From: Falsiroseomonas oleicola
GTDB taxonomy: Bacteria > Pseudomonadota > Alphaproteobacteria > Acetobacterales > Acetobacteraceae
Length of the DNA: 64,000 nucleotides
Reading direction: 5' to 3'
Assembly: GCF_019029495.1 (NCBI RefSeq)
Contig: NZ_JAERQM010000002.1
Span: 62,001 to 126,000, forward strand
Shown here: positions 1 to 7,793 of the stretch, piece by piece
Position numbering within the stretch: position 1 is the first letter of the stretch
Layout of the letters: the number at the start of each line of letters is the position of its first letter
Position numbers and translations under genes: made by a program
Notes under the pieces: model-generated
Databases searched by the model: none
The model's input: the letters and a program-made list of their open reading frames with translations, nothing else
What the model was told of the DNA's origin: nothing

Positions 1-24
1 GCGCAACCGAGAGAGAGGCCCGCC

Positions 25-870
25 ATGTCCTTCACCGCCCCCCCGCGCCGGCTCGGCACGCTCGACCGCCCGGATTGCCGCATCGCTTATGAGGTGACGG
101 GCAGCGGCCCGCCCATCGTCTTCGCCCATGGGCTGGGCGGCTGCTACCTGTCCTGGTTCCAGCAGGTGGCGTATTTCGCGCCGCGCTACACCTGCGTCAG
201 CTTCTCCCATCGCGGCTTCTTCCCCTCCACCGCGCCGGCCGGCGGGCCGGATCCGCGCGACTATGCGGGGGACCTGGCGGCGCTGGTCGACCATCTGGAG
301 CTCGGCGACATCGCTTTGGTCTGCCAGTCCATGGGCGGCTGGACGGGTGTGGAATATGCGCTGGCCCGGCCGGGGCGGCTGCGCGCCCTGGTGCTGGCCG
401 CGACCACCGGCTCGCTCGACCCCCGCCAGATGCGGGAGCCCGCGCGGGGCCGGCTGGAGGGTTGGAACCGGGACTCGGCCGCGGCCCGCGCCGCCATGCA
501 GGCCGCCCATATCCACCCGGCCGGCGGCCCGGCCATGGCGGAGCGCCAGCCTGCGCACCACCACCTCTACGCCGCGCTCGACCGGCTGAGCGCCGGGCTG
601 GACAAGGAGGCGCTGCGCGCGCGGATGACGGAGATGCGCCGCCGCCCGCCCGCCGACCTCGCTGGCGGCAATTGCCCGGTGCTGTTCATGCCGAACGGCC
701 AGGACCAGGTGATCCCGCCCTTCGCGCTGGAGGCGATGGCGCCCGAGATTCCCGGCGCCCGCGTGGCGCGCATCCCCGATGCCGCCCATTCCGCCTATTT
801 CGAGACCCCCGCCGCCTTCAACGCTTTGGTCGAGGCCTTCCTGATCGAGGTCGGCCACTCACCCCAATAG
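25..870 (+). CDS. Alpha/beta-fold hydrolase
   Basis: This 281-residue protein has the layout of a soluble alpha/beta hydrolase. An HGLGG oxyanion-hole motif lies near residue 35, the nucleophile elbow CQSMGG places the catalytic serine at residue 102, and a late Asp (NGQDQVIPP) and His (DAAHSAYF) complete the triad. No signal peptide is visible, so it is probably cytoplasmic. A purine-rich GAGAGAGG lies just upstream of the ATG. Its 3' end overlaps by 12 bp the end of the convergent DUF3147 gene. The substrate cannot be told; esterases, lactonases and C-C hydrolases share this pattern. Confidence 0.85.
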   Translation: MSFTAPPRRLGTLDRPDCRIAYEVTGSGPPIVFAHGLGGCYLSWFQQVAYFAPRYTCVSFSHRGFFPSTAPAGGPDPRDYAGDLAALVDHLELGDIALVCQSMGGWTGVEYALARPGRLRALVLAATTGSLDPRQMREPARGRLEGWNRDSAAARAAMQAAHIHPAGGPAMAERQPAHHHLYAALDRLSAGLDKEALRARMTEMRRRPPADLAGGNCPVLFMPNGQDQVIPPFALEAMAPEIPGARVARIPDAAHSAYFETPAAFNALVEAFLIEVGHSPQ

Positions 871-1194
871 GCCGTAATGCCGGGCGGCCAGGGTGTAGAA
901 GCCCCAGGCGACGGCGCCGCAGCCCAGCGCCAGGGGCAGCGACAGCCCCTGGCCCATGGCGACGGCGATGATGCCGAGCACGGTCGCCGTCGGCACCAGC
1001 CCCCAGAGCACGGTGACGGTGAAGGCGCGGATTTCCGCCGGTGGCGCGCCATCCACGCCGAGCCAGATCATCGACAGGATGGAGATCAGCGGCAGGGCCG
1101 CGATCCAGCCGCCGAGCTGCGGATTGTGCCGCGCCAGCAGGTTGATGCCGCCGATCACCGCGGCGGAGGCGGCGATCTTGAAGAGCATCAACAT
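859..1194 (-). CDS. DUF3147 family small membrane protein
   Basis: This 111-residue protein is almost entirely hydrophobic, with about four membrane-spanning segments separated by short polar turns, for example the LPLISILSMIWLGVDG region. Size and pattern match the DUF3147 family of unknown function. Its start lies inside the end of the upstream marR-like gene (7-bp overlap), so the two are probably one transcript and translationally coupled. A MarR regulator paired with a small inner-membrane protein suggests a regulated envelope or efflux role, but this is only inference from context. Confidence 0.75.
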   Translation of the reverse strand: MLMLFKIAASAAVIGGINLLARHNPQLGGWIAALPLISILSMIWLGVDGAPPAEIRAFTVTVLWGLVPTATVLGIIAVAMGQGLSLPLALGCGAVAWGFYTLAARHYGLLG

Positions 1195-1625
1195 GGCGGC
1201 TCGCCCCCCGTCACGCAGCGCAGCAGCAGCGCCATCCCCTCCGCGATCCGGTCGCGCTCGGCCTGCGTCAGCCGGGCAAGACAGGCGGCCAGGCGCGCCT
1301 CGTCGAGGCCTGTATGCTCCCTGAGCACCACCATGCCCTGTGAAGTCACCGACACCTCCACAACGCGCTCATCCGAGGATCGCCGCGTCTTGGTGATGAG
1401 ACCCTTGTCCGCCAGCCGGCGGGTGATTTCGGAGGCGGTGTTGGTGGCGCAGCCGATGGCCTGGCCGAGGGATCGGATGGTCGCGCCACCCTCTGCCGCA
1501 TATTGCAGCGCGCGCACGGCCTGATGACTGAGCGGGGTCGTATAGGGGGCGTGGCAGTGGCGATAGATCGCCGCGTGGTGGTCGGAGAGCCGGCGCGCCA
1601 AGGTCGTGCTGGTATCACTTCGCAT
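1188..1625 (-). CDS. MarR family transcriptional regulator
   Basis: This 145-residue protein has the MarR winged-helix layout. A recognition-helix region around residues 55-80 includes IGCATNTASEITRRL, followed by the wing sequence TKTRRSSDERVVEVSVT, where the DER is characteristic of the family. Members are dimeric repressors or activators that often sense phenolics or oxidants. It precedes and overlaps the DUF3147 gene, which is its likely target together with itself. An inverted repeat lies over its start codon. The ligand is unknown. Confidence 0.85.
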   Translation of the reverse strand: MRSDTSTTLARRLSDHHAAIYRHCHAPYTTPLSHQAVRALQYAAEGGATIRSLGQAIGCATNTASEITRRLADKGLITKTRRSSDERVVEVSVTSQGMVVLREHTGLDEARLAACLARLTQAERDRIAEGMALLLRCVTGGEPPC

Positions 1626-1637
1626 ATGACGAATATG
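1623..1637. promoter_or_regulatory. Candidate MarR operator (inverted repeat)
   Basis: CATAT-5 bp-ATATG forms a perfect inverted repeat that begins at the marR-like start codon and extends into the 183-bp gap before the divergent GNAT gene. The surrounding ~50 bp is the most AT-rich stretch nearby. MarR proteins often bind such palindromes to autoregulate. Only the symmetry is seen; binding is inferred. Confidence 0.25.
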
Positions 1638-1808
1638 TCGTTTGATACGATATTTTTCCAGCGCAAAATCTCAGCACCTGCGCCAGATGTCGACGGTGAT
1701 CTCCTGCCAGCCTGCCAGCGCCATCCCTCCGACCGGCAGCGCGGACGTCGCCGTCGTTGGGGGCATGGTATGCCTCCGCGTGCTTTCGCCAGAGAGAGAT
1801 GATCGGCC

Positions 1809-2285
1809 ATGCGAATCAAAAGAGCGACCCCAATGGATGCGCCACGCTGCGTGGAACTCGTTGAAGCGCGACGTTTGGAATACCAGGCCTATGAGCCCGT
1901 ATTCTGGAAGAAGGCGCCCGGTTCGGTAGCCTCGACCTTGCCCTGGTTCGAGCAGTTGTTCTCGGACTCGCGAAATGTGTCCCTGGTGGCCGTGGAGGAT
2001 GAGGTGGTCGTCGGCTTTGTCATCGCGCGTGAATTTCCAACGCCGCCTGTCTACGACCCCGGCGGCGCAACCGCCCTGATCGACGACTTCTGCGTTGCGT
2101 CAAAGAGCCGCTGGCTGGATGTCGGTGCCGCATTGCTGCGGGAAGCGAAGTCGGAGCTGAAGAACAGGGCTTATGCGCAGGTCGTCGTGGTGGGCGCGCG
2201 CCAGGATGCGGCAAAGATGGCTTTTCTGAGCCAGACCGATCTTTCCTTGGCGTCGACATGGTGGACGGGAGCGCTGCAGCCGTGA
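1809..2285 (+). CDS. GNAT-family N-acetyltransferase-like protein
   Basis: This 158-residue protein begins MRIKRATPMDAPRCVEL, typical of GNAT domains (beta1-alpha1). A central strand pair LVAVEDEVVVGFVIA is followed by IDDFCVASKSRWLDVGAALL, which corresponds to the acetyl-CoA-binding beta4/alpha3 region, although the usual Q/RxxGxG/A is degenerate (SRWLDVGA). The C-terminal part keeps the VVVVGA and FLSQTDLSLASTWW pattern. The degenerate P-loop leaves activity uncertain. It is transcribed divergently from marR. Composition is slightly lower in GC than the core genes, hinting at a mobile or accessory origin. Confidence 0.7.
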   Translation: MRIKRATPMDAPRCVELVEARRLEYQAYEPVFWKKAPGSVASTLPWFEQLFSDSRNVSLVAVEDEVVVGFVIAREFPTPPVYDPGGATALIDDFCVASKSRWLDVGAALLREAKSELKNRAYAQVVVVGARQDAAKMAFLSQTDLSLASTWWTGALQP

Positions 2286-2569
2286 GCAAAATTGCTGCGG
2301 GGTGACGCTACGCCGGCGACAGGCTGAAGGTCCCGCCGATGCGGTTCGGGTTCAGCAGCGGCCAGTACTACAATATGTCCCACCTGGGCGGCGAGAGGTT
2401 GTTAGGAATAGGGTCTGGCGGGCCGCGCCCGACGATGATGAGCACTATGTCTACGCTATAGCCCCCTGACGCCGCGTCTTGGCGTCATTCCGAGCAACGG
2501 TGGGATTCTTGGCGATAAGCGACAATGGCCGGATCTTTCCAGGGCGATGCTTGCAAAAAAGGGAAACAC
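2286..2569 (+). other. Intergenic stretch with a possible gene remnant
   Basis: No intact gene is seen. One plus-strand frame (about 2306-2461) reads as plausible protein (RYAGDRLKVPPMRFGFSSGQ and onward to LGGERLLGIG) before stopping, and has no start codon of its own upstream. It may be the tail of a decayed gene, but it is only about 51 codons and I cannot name a family. The rest has no clear hairpin or promoter. The next gene is preceded by AAAAAAGGGAAA, a weak ribosome-binding site. Confidence 0.2.
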
Positions 2570-3082
2570 ATGGCTGTTCCAACGTCCAAGGTGGAATTGC
2601 TGGCTGCGATTACGACGACATTCGAAAAGTTGATGGCGGACTTAGCGAAGGTTCGGCCCGACCGCGCAGGTGAGGCCACGATGAAGGGCCATGCCGACGG
2701 AACCACCATGAGCCCGGCCGATCTGGTGGCATATCTGATCGGATGGAACGAGTTGGTTCTGAAATGGCTGGATCGCGACGACCGGGATGAACCGGTTGAT
2801 TATCCCGAGGCCGGCTTCAAATGGAACCAGCTCGGCGTGCTGGCTCAGAAATTCTACGCAGATTACAACGCAATGCCATGGCACGAACTGCTCGCCCGTC
2901 TGGAGGATGCGAAAGCAGGATTGATCGCGACGATCACGGTCCGATCAGATGAGGAACTTTATGGCAGCGCCTGGTACGGGAAATGGACCAAGGGTCGTAT
3001 GATCCAGTTCAATACCTCATCCGCCTACGCCAATGCTCGAGCCCGGATTCGGGCAGCGCCGCTAGAACTCGATCGTGACTGA
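2570..3082 (+). CDS. ClbS/DfsB family four-helix bundle protein
   Basis: I place the start at the ATG giving MAVPTSKVELLAAITTTFEK, because family members begin with this '.p.sK.eLL..i...y.kL..' pattern. An in-frame ATG 15 codons upstream is less likely. The 170-residue product matches the DinB-like DfsB/ClbS (DUF1706) family, with GHADGTTMSPADLVAYLIGW and WHELLARLEDAK as diagnostic stretches and a late YGSAWYGKWTKGRMIQFNT motif. ClbS hydrolyses colibactin's cyclopropane; most relatives have no known substrate. The 3' end overlaps the convergent VOC gene by 21 bp. Confidence 0.85.
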   Translation: MAVPTSKVELLAAITTTFEKLMADLAKVRPDRAGEATMKGHADGTTMSPADLVAYLIGWNELVLKWLDRDDRDEPVDYPEAGFKWNQLGVLAQKFYADYNAMPWHELLARLEDAKAGLIATITVRSDEELYGSAWYGKWTKGRMIQFNTSSAYANARARIRAAPLELDRD

Positions 3083-3490
3083 CGGCGCGCTTCGCCTCGC
3101 CTCGCCTTGATATACGGCCTCAATGTTATTCCCATCGGGATCAAGGACGAAAGCGGCGTAGTATCCCGGATGATAGGCTCGCACTCCGGGTGCGCCGTTG
3201 TCGCGCCCTCCGTGGGCCAACGCCGCGCTATAGAAGGCATCGACAGTTGCGCGATTTTTCGCCTGGAAAGCCAGGTGATGTCGCCCCGTCAATTCGCCCG
3301 CTGCTGTGGAGCTGTCTCCCGAGGATATAATGAGTTCATCGGCCAAGAAGTAGCCGTTGTCCGTGCTGAGAACTGGTATATCCAGCACAGACATGACTGC
3401 CTTGTAGAAAATTTCGCTCGCGGCGAGGTCGCGCACGACAAGCTGGATATGATCGATCAAGCGTCCACGGTGCAGTCGGTTTGCTTCCAT
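3062..3490 (-). CDS. VOC family (glyoxalase/dioxygenase-fold) protein
   Basis: This 142-residue protein has the two beta-alpha-beta-beta-beta modules of the vicinal oxygen chelate superfamily. It opens with RLIDHIQLVVRDLAASEIFY, including the first metal-ligand His, and ends with GYYAAFVLDPDGNNIEAVYQ, including the conserved Glu ligand. A central HHLAFQAKNRATVDAFY supplies the second His. Such proteins include glyoxalase I, fosfomycin and bleomycin resistance proteins and ring-cleavage dioxygenases; the substrate here is unknown. It ends inside the convergent ClbS-like gene. Confidence 0.85.
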   Translation of the reverse strand: MEANRLHRGRLIDHIQLVVRDLAASEIFYKAVMSVLDIPVLSTDNGYFLADELIISSGDSSTAAGELTGRHHLAFQAKNRATVDAFYSAALAHGGRDNGAPGVRAYHPGYYAAFVLDPDGNNIEAVYQGEARRSAPSVTIEF

Positions 3491-3667
3491 GTCTTTTTTC
3501 CGTCGAATGAGAGGCGGACAGACCTTCGCACAGTCGGGAGTGACCGGTAAGTTTCAAAGCCGCCATTCTCAACGAAGAATACAAACGACTGGAATAGGGT
3601 CTCGATGCCGGCGGCGTTTGTGTAGCCGTCGCGCACAACATCGCGCCACAGAGGACAATCGGCGGAA

Positions 3668-3703
3668 AATGGCGGGGCGGGACGAGCCCGATATCAACGG
3701 TCG
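3668..3703 (+). repeat. Island repeat, right half (copy A)
   Basis: The 36 bp starting AATGGCGGGGCGGGACGAGC match the right half of the full repeat at 9563-9636 (ACTGGCGGTGCGAGACGAGC and onward to ATCGACGGTC) with a few substitutions. It lies upstream of the first toxin-like gene, so the first module is preceded by a right half and followed by a left half (5711-5743). Confidence 0.55.
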
Positions 3704-3760
3704 CTGGGCGAGCGGCCGGTGCCAGCCGCCGAGGCAAACCAGTGTATTCGCGGTTTGTTC

Positions 3761-3790
3761 TTGACCTCGGAGCGCGGTTGGGAATATGGT
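3761..3790 (+). promoter_or_regulatory. Sigma70-like promoter for toxin-immunity module 1
   Basis: TTGACC (3761-3766) and TATGGT (3785-3790) are separated by 18 bp and lie just ahead of the toxin-like gene. The predicted transcription start near 3797 would leave only a short leader holding the AGGAGGT ribosome-binding site. The match is good but not perfect. Confidence 0.45.
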
Positions 3791-3809
3791 CACATCACAG
3801 GAGGTGGCC

Positions 3810-4886
3810 ATGCCCGACCCGATCCCCGTGAGCGCCTCCGATCTGCGCCAGGCGATGCGCGATCCGCGATACTGGCAGTCGGGCCATCCGGAGCGTGGAG
3901 ACTACACCAAATGGGTTGAAGGCGCCTTTCGACAGCTTCAAGAAGGCTCGGCCAACTTGGACAGCCTCGTTTGGGTCAACCCCTATACGCGCACGCGGGA
4001 CGGCGAAACCGAGGAAGTCAGCGGCCATTTCCGCCACTCGGGCAGGCAAGGTGGCCTGGGCGATCCAAGTGGCGATGCAGCCCAGGGCGCCGTTTCGGTC
4101 GAGAACGAGCCGGGTCGCGGCGTCGCGCGCCGCACCACTGTGCGCGACCGCTCGGGACGCCTCATCGGTCGTTGCGAGACCCTCTCAGATGACGGCCAGA
4201 TTTGCACCATGGCTATGCCGGATGGCGGTATCCTCGTGCAGGGTTTGCGGGCTGGCGACGGCGCGTTCGTGCCCGTCGCCGCCCCAGCGGCTGCCTATGC
4301 CTTCCCGGCGTTGCTCGGCGCTGCCACAGGGCTCTACAACTACTTGCCCAATCGGCCGCTGACAGCGCCACCTGGCAGCGCCGAGGCGGATACGCCCTTC
4401 CTGTATTTCTATCGCGGCTTCGAGGGAACCGAGGCCGGCGTGCGGGTCACTGTCGGCCAGCTTTCAGAGCAGCGTGTGCGCGACTTCTGTCCGAAGACCG
4501 CGGAGTTCGAGGAAAGGCTGAGCGAGATCGCCGCGGGGCTGCCTCGCGAAGGACGTTCGCCTCAGCAATGGGGCACTGATGTCCACACAGCGATGCATCA
4601 CAGCTTGCGGCGGCAATATGGCACGACTTCGAGCGTGGTCAGGCCGGAGTTGTCCGTGGTCGGTGGCGTGGGACAACGCTATGGAACGGCAGGGTCGACG
4701 CGTCTCGATATCTATCACCGCGTAGAGAGAACCGACACGATCTGCGCCTATGACATCAAAACGGGCACGGCGGGCTTAAGCGCAAGCCAGGCCGCGCGGA
4801 TCTATGCTGGCGCCCATGCTTTCGGTCGCAGCAACAACATCAGCAATCCGCGTGTCCTGGTCATCGAACTCCGCCGGACGCCCTGA
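3810..4886 (+). CDS. Putative polymorphic toxin with C-terminal RecB-like PD-(D/E)XK nuclease domain
   Basis: The start is set by AGGAGGT 4 bp before the ATG at 3810; an in-frame ATG at 3786 lacks a site. The 358-residue product has no signal peptide. Its N-terminal half has DPRYWQSGHPER (residues 18-29) and a VNPYTRTRDGETEEVSGHFR motif (56-75), a repeat-like style I associate with polymorphic toxins. Residues 254-335 show RecB/Cas4-type nuclease motifs in order: WGTDVH (His259), Glu280, GSTRLD (Asp300), YDIKTG (Asp315, Lys317) and QAARIY. DNA cleavage is therefore likely. The gene is followed 2 bp later by its probable immunity gene. No secretion marker (PAAR, VgrG, Rhs) is visible, so delivery is unknown. 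A defence nuclease is the main alternative. Confidence 0.6.
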   Translation: MPDPIPVSASDLRQAMRDPRYWQSGHPERGDYTKWVEGAFRQLQEGSANLDSLVWVNPYTRTRDGETEEVSGHFRHSGRQGGLGDPSGDAAQGAVSVENEPGRGVARRTTVRDRSGRLIGRCETLSDDGQICTMAMPDGGILVQGLRAGDGAFVPVAAPAAAYAFPALLGAATGLYNYLPNRPLTAPPGSAEADTPFLYFYRGFEGTEAGVRVTVGQLSEQRVRDFCPKTAEFEERLSEIAAGLPREGRSPQQWGTDVHTAMHHSLRRQYGTTSSVVRPELSVVGGVGQRYGTAGSTRLDIYHRVERTDTICAYDIKTGTAGLSASQAARIYAGAHAFGRSNNISNPRVLVIELRRTP

Positions 4887-4888
4887 TC

Positions 4889-5611
4889 ATGGCAACGCTG
4901 AAGCAACTTCGCGAAATCTTCGCCCCGATCCTGGTCGAGCATCCCGACCTGGTTTTGCGTGGCCGCTGGCTGTTCCGCCCGCCGATCGAGAGTGCGATTG
5001 TGGGTTTGTATATCGGCCGAACTTCGTCAGCCAGCGACTCTGTAATGGCACTGTCGGTCATCCCGCTATCACGCTTCGATCATCCCTTGACGCTTGGATT
5101 TGACGAACCGTTTGAAGTGGAGCGTGTCATTGGCGTGCCTGCTCCCAACCGGTGGGTGCGGAGCGAGGAGGAAGGTCCCCCACGCATCTTTCAGGACATG
5201 TTCGCGCCAGAGTACCAAACGGAACTCTTGCGCAATTTCAACGCAAAGGTACCGGCGTTTTTCGATGCGTTCCGCAACTTCGACGATGTCGCTGCCTGGG
5301 TTCGCCGTTTCTGTCAGCCGCCCGACGGTCGAGGGGACATCGATAAATTCAGTGCTTGGCTTGCAACGATGCAAGGGGACTTCGTGACCGCCGCCAACAG
5401 GCTTCAAGCCCACATAGACTGGATGACGCCATCCTGGTCAGCATTCGGCGCAGACAGCGGGCGTGAAGAGAGAGCGATCCGAGACGTCCTGCGCACCGGC
5501 GACAGAGCGCATATCGCCGCCTTTCTGCACGCGATGGAGGAGCGCACGATCTCGCAAAACCGCCTCCAGCGCTTCTGGCGCCGCACGCCATTCCCTTTCG
5601 AGAGAGCGTAG
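4889..5611 (+). CDS. Putative immunity/partner protein of the RecB-like toxin (copy 1)
   Basis: This 240-residue protein has no family I can name. It starts 2 bp after the toxin stop codon, so the two are surely co-translated. It is soluble, with no signal peptide or membrane segment, as expected if it neutralises a cytoplasmic nuclease. A paralogue lies at 8740-9462 in the same position relative to a truncated toxin copy. The two share the first ~28 residues, the GPPRIFQDMF and NFNAKV blocks and the last ~35 residues (AAFLHAMEERTI, RLQRFWRRTPFPFE), while the middle is diverged. Conserved ends with a variable centre fit an immunity protein tracking its toxin. The function is inference. Confidence 0.55.
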   Translation: MATLKQLREIFAPILVEHPDLVLRGRWLFRPPIESAIVGLYIGRTSSASDSVMALSVIPLSRFDHPLTLGFDEPFEVERVIGVPAPNRWVRSEEEGPPRIFQDMFAPEYQTELLRNFNAKVPAFFDAFRNFDDVAAWVRRFCQPPDGRGDIDKFSAWLATMQGDFVTAANRLQAHIDWMTPSWSAFGADSGREERAIRDVLRTGDRAHIAAFLHAMEERTISQNRLQRFWRRTPFPFERA

Positions 5612-5710
5612 CTTTGGCTGCTAATCGCTATGCTCCGTATGGGGGCATGCTAGGAAACAGCCCGATCTATTCCGAGCAAGGATCGAAGGTAGCGGCGAGG
5701 ATGAGGGTAA

Positions 5711-5743
5711 GGGAGCGAGAAGCTGGGTAGCGGTGCGAACCGG
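5711..5743 (+). repeat. Island repeat, left half, cut by IS66 (copy B)
   Basis: The 33 bp ending TAGCGGTGCGAACCGG match the left half of the repeats at 9563-9636 and 10795-10839. The match stops exactly at the left end of the IS66 element, where the other copies continue with GCGAAACTGGCGG. The element therefore lies against the middle of this repeat. Confidence 0.6.
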
Positions 5744-5765
5744 GTAAGCGTCCGCTGACGGCTGC
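5744..5765 (+). repeat. IS66 left terminal inverted repeat
   Basis: The sequence begins GTAAGCGTCCGCTGACGG. It matches the reverse complement of the right end, which begins GTAAGCGTCCTCTGCTGA: the first ten bases are identical and a one-base offset follows. It lies 44 bp beyond the tnpC stop codon. Confidence 0.8.
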
Positions 5766-5787
5766 GGCCGTGGCGGCTTGACGCGGC

Positions 5788-7380
5788 TCAGGTGGCGTCG
5801 GGCCGGAGGTTCCAGGGTGCGAGTTCGCCGATGCGGTTGATCGGGTGGTCGGCGATGCGGTCGAGGAGCACGCGCAGGTAGGCCTGCGGATCCCAGCCGT
5901 TGAGCTCGGCGGTGCCAACCAGGGTGTAGATGATCGCGGCCCGCCTGCCGCCCTCGAGCGACCCGGCGAACAGGTAGTTTTTCCGGCCCAGGGCGAGCGG
6001 GCGCATCCGGCGCTCGGCGGCGTTGTTGTGCAGGCAGGCGCGGCCGTCGCGCAACACCGTCGTCAGCGCGTCCCATTGCGCCAGCGCGTAGCGGATGGCC
6101 TTGGCCAGGTCCGACTTGCCGGAGATCCGCCGCAGCGTCGCCTCCAGCCAGGCATGCAGGTCCGCCATCACCGGCGCCGAGCGGGCCTGGCGGGCGGCGA
6201 GGCGGGCCTCCGGCGGCTGTCCATGGATGTCGGCCTCGATGGCGAACAGCGGCCCCATCCGCTCGATCGCCTCGCGCGCGAGCAGGCTGCCGTTGGCCAG
6301 CATCTCATCGTGGAAGTAGCGCCGCGCATGCGTCCAGCACGCCGCCTCGACCACGCGGCCGCTTTCGTAGAGCGCGTTGAACCCGGAGTAGGCATCGGCT
6401 TGCAGGATGCCCTGGAAGTCGCGCAGGCGCCGCTGCGGATGCTCGCCCTTCCGGTCCGGCGTGAACTCGTAGAACACAGCGGGCGGGTCGCGCCCGCCGA
6501 ACGGCCGATCGTCGCGGAGATAGGCCCAGACCATTGCCGTCTGCGTCTTGCCGCGGCCCGGTGCCAGCATCGGCATTGGGGTATCGTCGGCATGGATGCG
6601 CGGGCCGGACAGCGCATGGCGACAGATGAACGACGCCATCGGCTCGGCCAGTGCGGCCGACCTGCCAACCCAGCCCGCCAACAGTCCCCTGGGCAGGTCC
6701 AGCCCGTCCCGGGCGTAGATCTCCGCCTGGCGGTAGAGGGGCAGGTGGTCGCAGTACTTCGAGACCAGCACATGGGCCAGCAGACCCGGGCCGGGCCTGC
6801 CACGCTCGATCGGCAGGGATGGCATCGGCGCCTGCGTCATCGCCTCGCAGGTCCGGCAGGAGAACGCAGGCCGGACATGGCGCACCACCTCGAACCGGCC
6901 GGGGCGGTATTCCAGAATTTCCGTCACATCCTCGCCCACCTTGCGCAGCACCCCGCCGCAGGACCGGCAGGCGCAGCCTCCGACAGGTAGATGCTCGACA
7001 TCCCGTCGCGGCAGATTCTCCGGCAGCGGGCGGCGGCCGCGGCGCTGCGCCTTCTCCTCCGATGCCGGGCTGCTGGCGGCGCCGTCCTCCTCGTCACCGG
7101 CACCACCCGCGACGGCGATGTCGGCGAGCACCTCGTCGAGCCGCAGCTCCAGCTGCGCGACCTCAGCGGCCAGGCGCTCCGACGATCGCCCGAACCGCTC
7201 ATGCCGGAGACGCGCAATCTGCACCCGCAGCCGCTCCGCCTCGAGCGTCTTGGCCTGCAGGCCAAGCTCCGCGATGCGACGGGCCGCGCGCTCCTCGGCC
7301 AGCTCACCGCGCAGCGCCGCGATCATCGCCGCCAGGGCGGCGGGATCCTCAGGCGGCGCGCTGTTCGGGTGCGGCGTCAC
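5788..7380 (-). CDS. tnpC: IS66 transposase TnpC (DDE)
   Basis: The product is about 530 residues, normal for IS66 TnpC. It has an N-terminal coiled-coil/leucine-zipper region, a zinc-finger-like CACRSC...CRTC segment and a DDE core: HADDTP (first Asp), LQADAYSGFNALY (second Asp) and HNNAAERRMRPLALGRKNYL (Glu). The C-terminal DUF4372-like tail LNGWDPQAYLRVLL is also typical. I favour the GTG at 7380 (VTPHPNSAPPEDP), which matches common IS66 N-termini; an ATG at 7440, 2 bp after the tnpB stop, would add 20 residues. It cuts and joins the IS66 ends. Confidence 0.9.
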   Translation of the reverse strand: MTPHPNSAPPEDPAALAAMIAALRGELAEERAARRIAELGLQAKTLEAERLRVQIARLRHERFGRSSERLAAEVAQLELRLDEVLADIAVAGGAGDEEDGAASSPASEEKAQRRGRRPLPENLPRRDVEHLPVGGCACRSCGGVLRKVGEDVTEILEYRPGRFEVVRHVRPAFSCRTCEAMTQAPMPSLPIERGRPGPGLLAHVLVSKYCDHLPLYRQAEIYARDGLDLPRGLLAGWVGRSAALAEPMASFICRHALSGPRIHADDTPMPMLAPGRGKTQTAMVWAYLRDDRPFGGRDPPAVFYEFTPDRKGEHPQRRLRDFQGILQADAYSGFNALYESGRVVEAACWTHARRYFHDEMLANGSLLAREAIERMGPLFAIEADIHGQPPEARLAARQARSAPVMADLHAWLEATLRRISGKSDLAKAIRYALAQWDALTTVLRDGRACLHNNAAERRMRPLALGRKNYLFAGSLEGGRRAAIIYTLVGTAELNGWDPQAYLRVLLDRIADHPINRIGELAPWNLRPDAT

Positions 7381-7442
7381 GCCGGAATCGTCCCAAACGC
7401 AGCCGCGTCGGGGCAAGGTGAAACTGCTGGAACGCCGCATTT

Positions 7443-7793
7443 CTATACCGCGATCTCGGGCTTCCAGCTCGGCGTCGGCGTGCGCCAGTCCAGCCCCTCC
7501 AGCAGCATCGCCATCTGCGCCGTCGTCAACGTCACCGCACCCTCGCGCGCGATCGTCGGCCAGATGAATCGGCCCTTCTCGAGCCGCTTGGCCAGCAGCA
7601 CCAGCCCTTGGCCGTCCCACCACAAAGCCTTGAGGAGATCACCGCGCCTGCCGCGGAACAGGAACAGGTGGCCGGAGAAGGGGTCGGCCTTCAGCACCGT
7701 CTGCACCTGCGCGGCCAGCCCGTCGAAACCCTTGCGCATGTCTGTCGCACCGAGCGCGAGGTGCACGCGCATCCCGGCATGCAGCGATAGCAT
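7443..7793 (-). CDS. tnpB: IS66 accessory protein TnpB (Orf2)
   Basis: This 116-residue protein carries the IS66 Orf2 signature: VHLALGATDMRKGFDGLA near the start, then LFLFRGRRGDLLKALWWDGQ and LLAKRLEKGRFIWP. It is required for IS66 transposition although its biochemical role is not well defined. Its ATG overlaps the tnpA stop codon (ATGA), the usual translational coupling in this family, and tnpC follows directly. Confidence 0.93.
   Translation of the reverse strand: MLSLHAGMRVHLALGATDMRKGFDGLAAQVQTVLKADPFSGHLFLFRGRRGDLLKALWWDGQGLVLLAKRLEKGRFIWPTIAREGAVTLTTAQMAMLLEGLDWRTPTPSWKPEIAV

Larger units (their letters stand above)
3491..3809. other. Intergenic stretch at the island's left edge
   Basis: No gene is seen in these ~320 bp. 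The segment contains a half copy of the island repeat (3668-3703) and, close to the next gene, a sigma70-like promoter. Short frames exist on both strands but none has recognisable protein character. The stretch marks the change from ordinary chromosomal genes to the toxin-immunity-like island. Confidence 0.4.
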
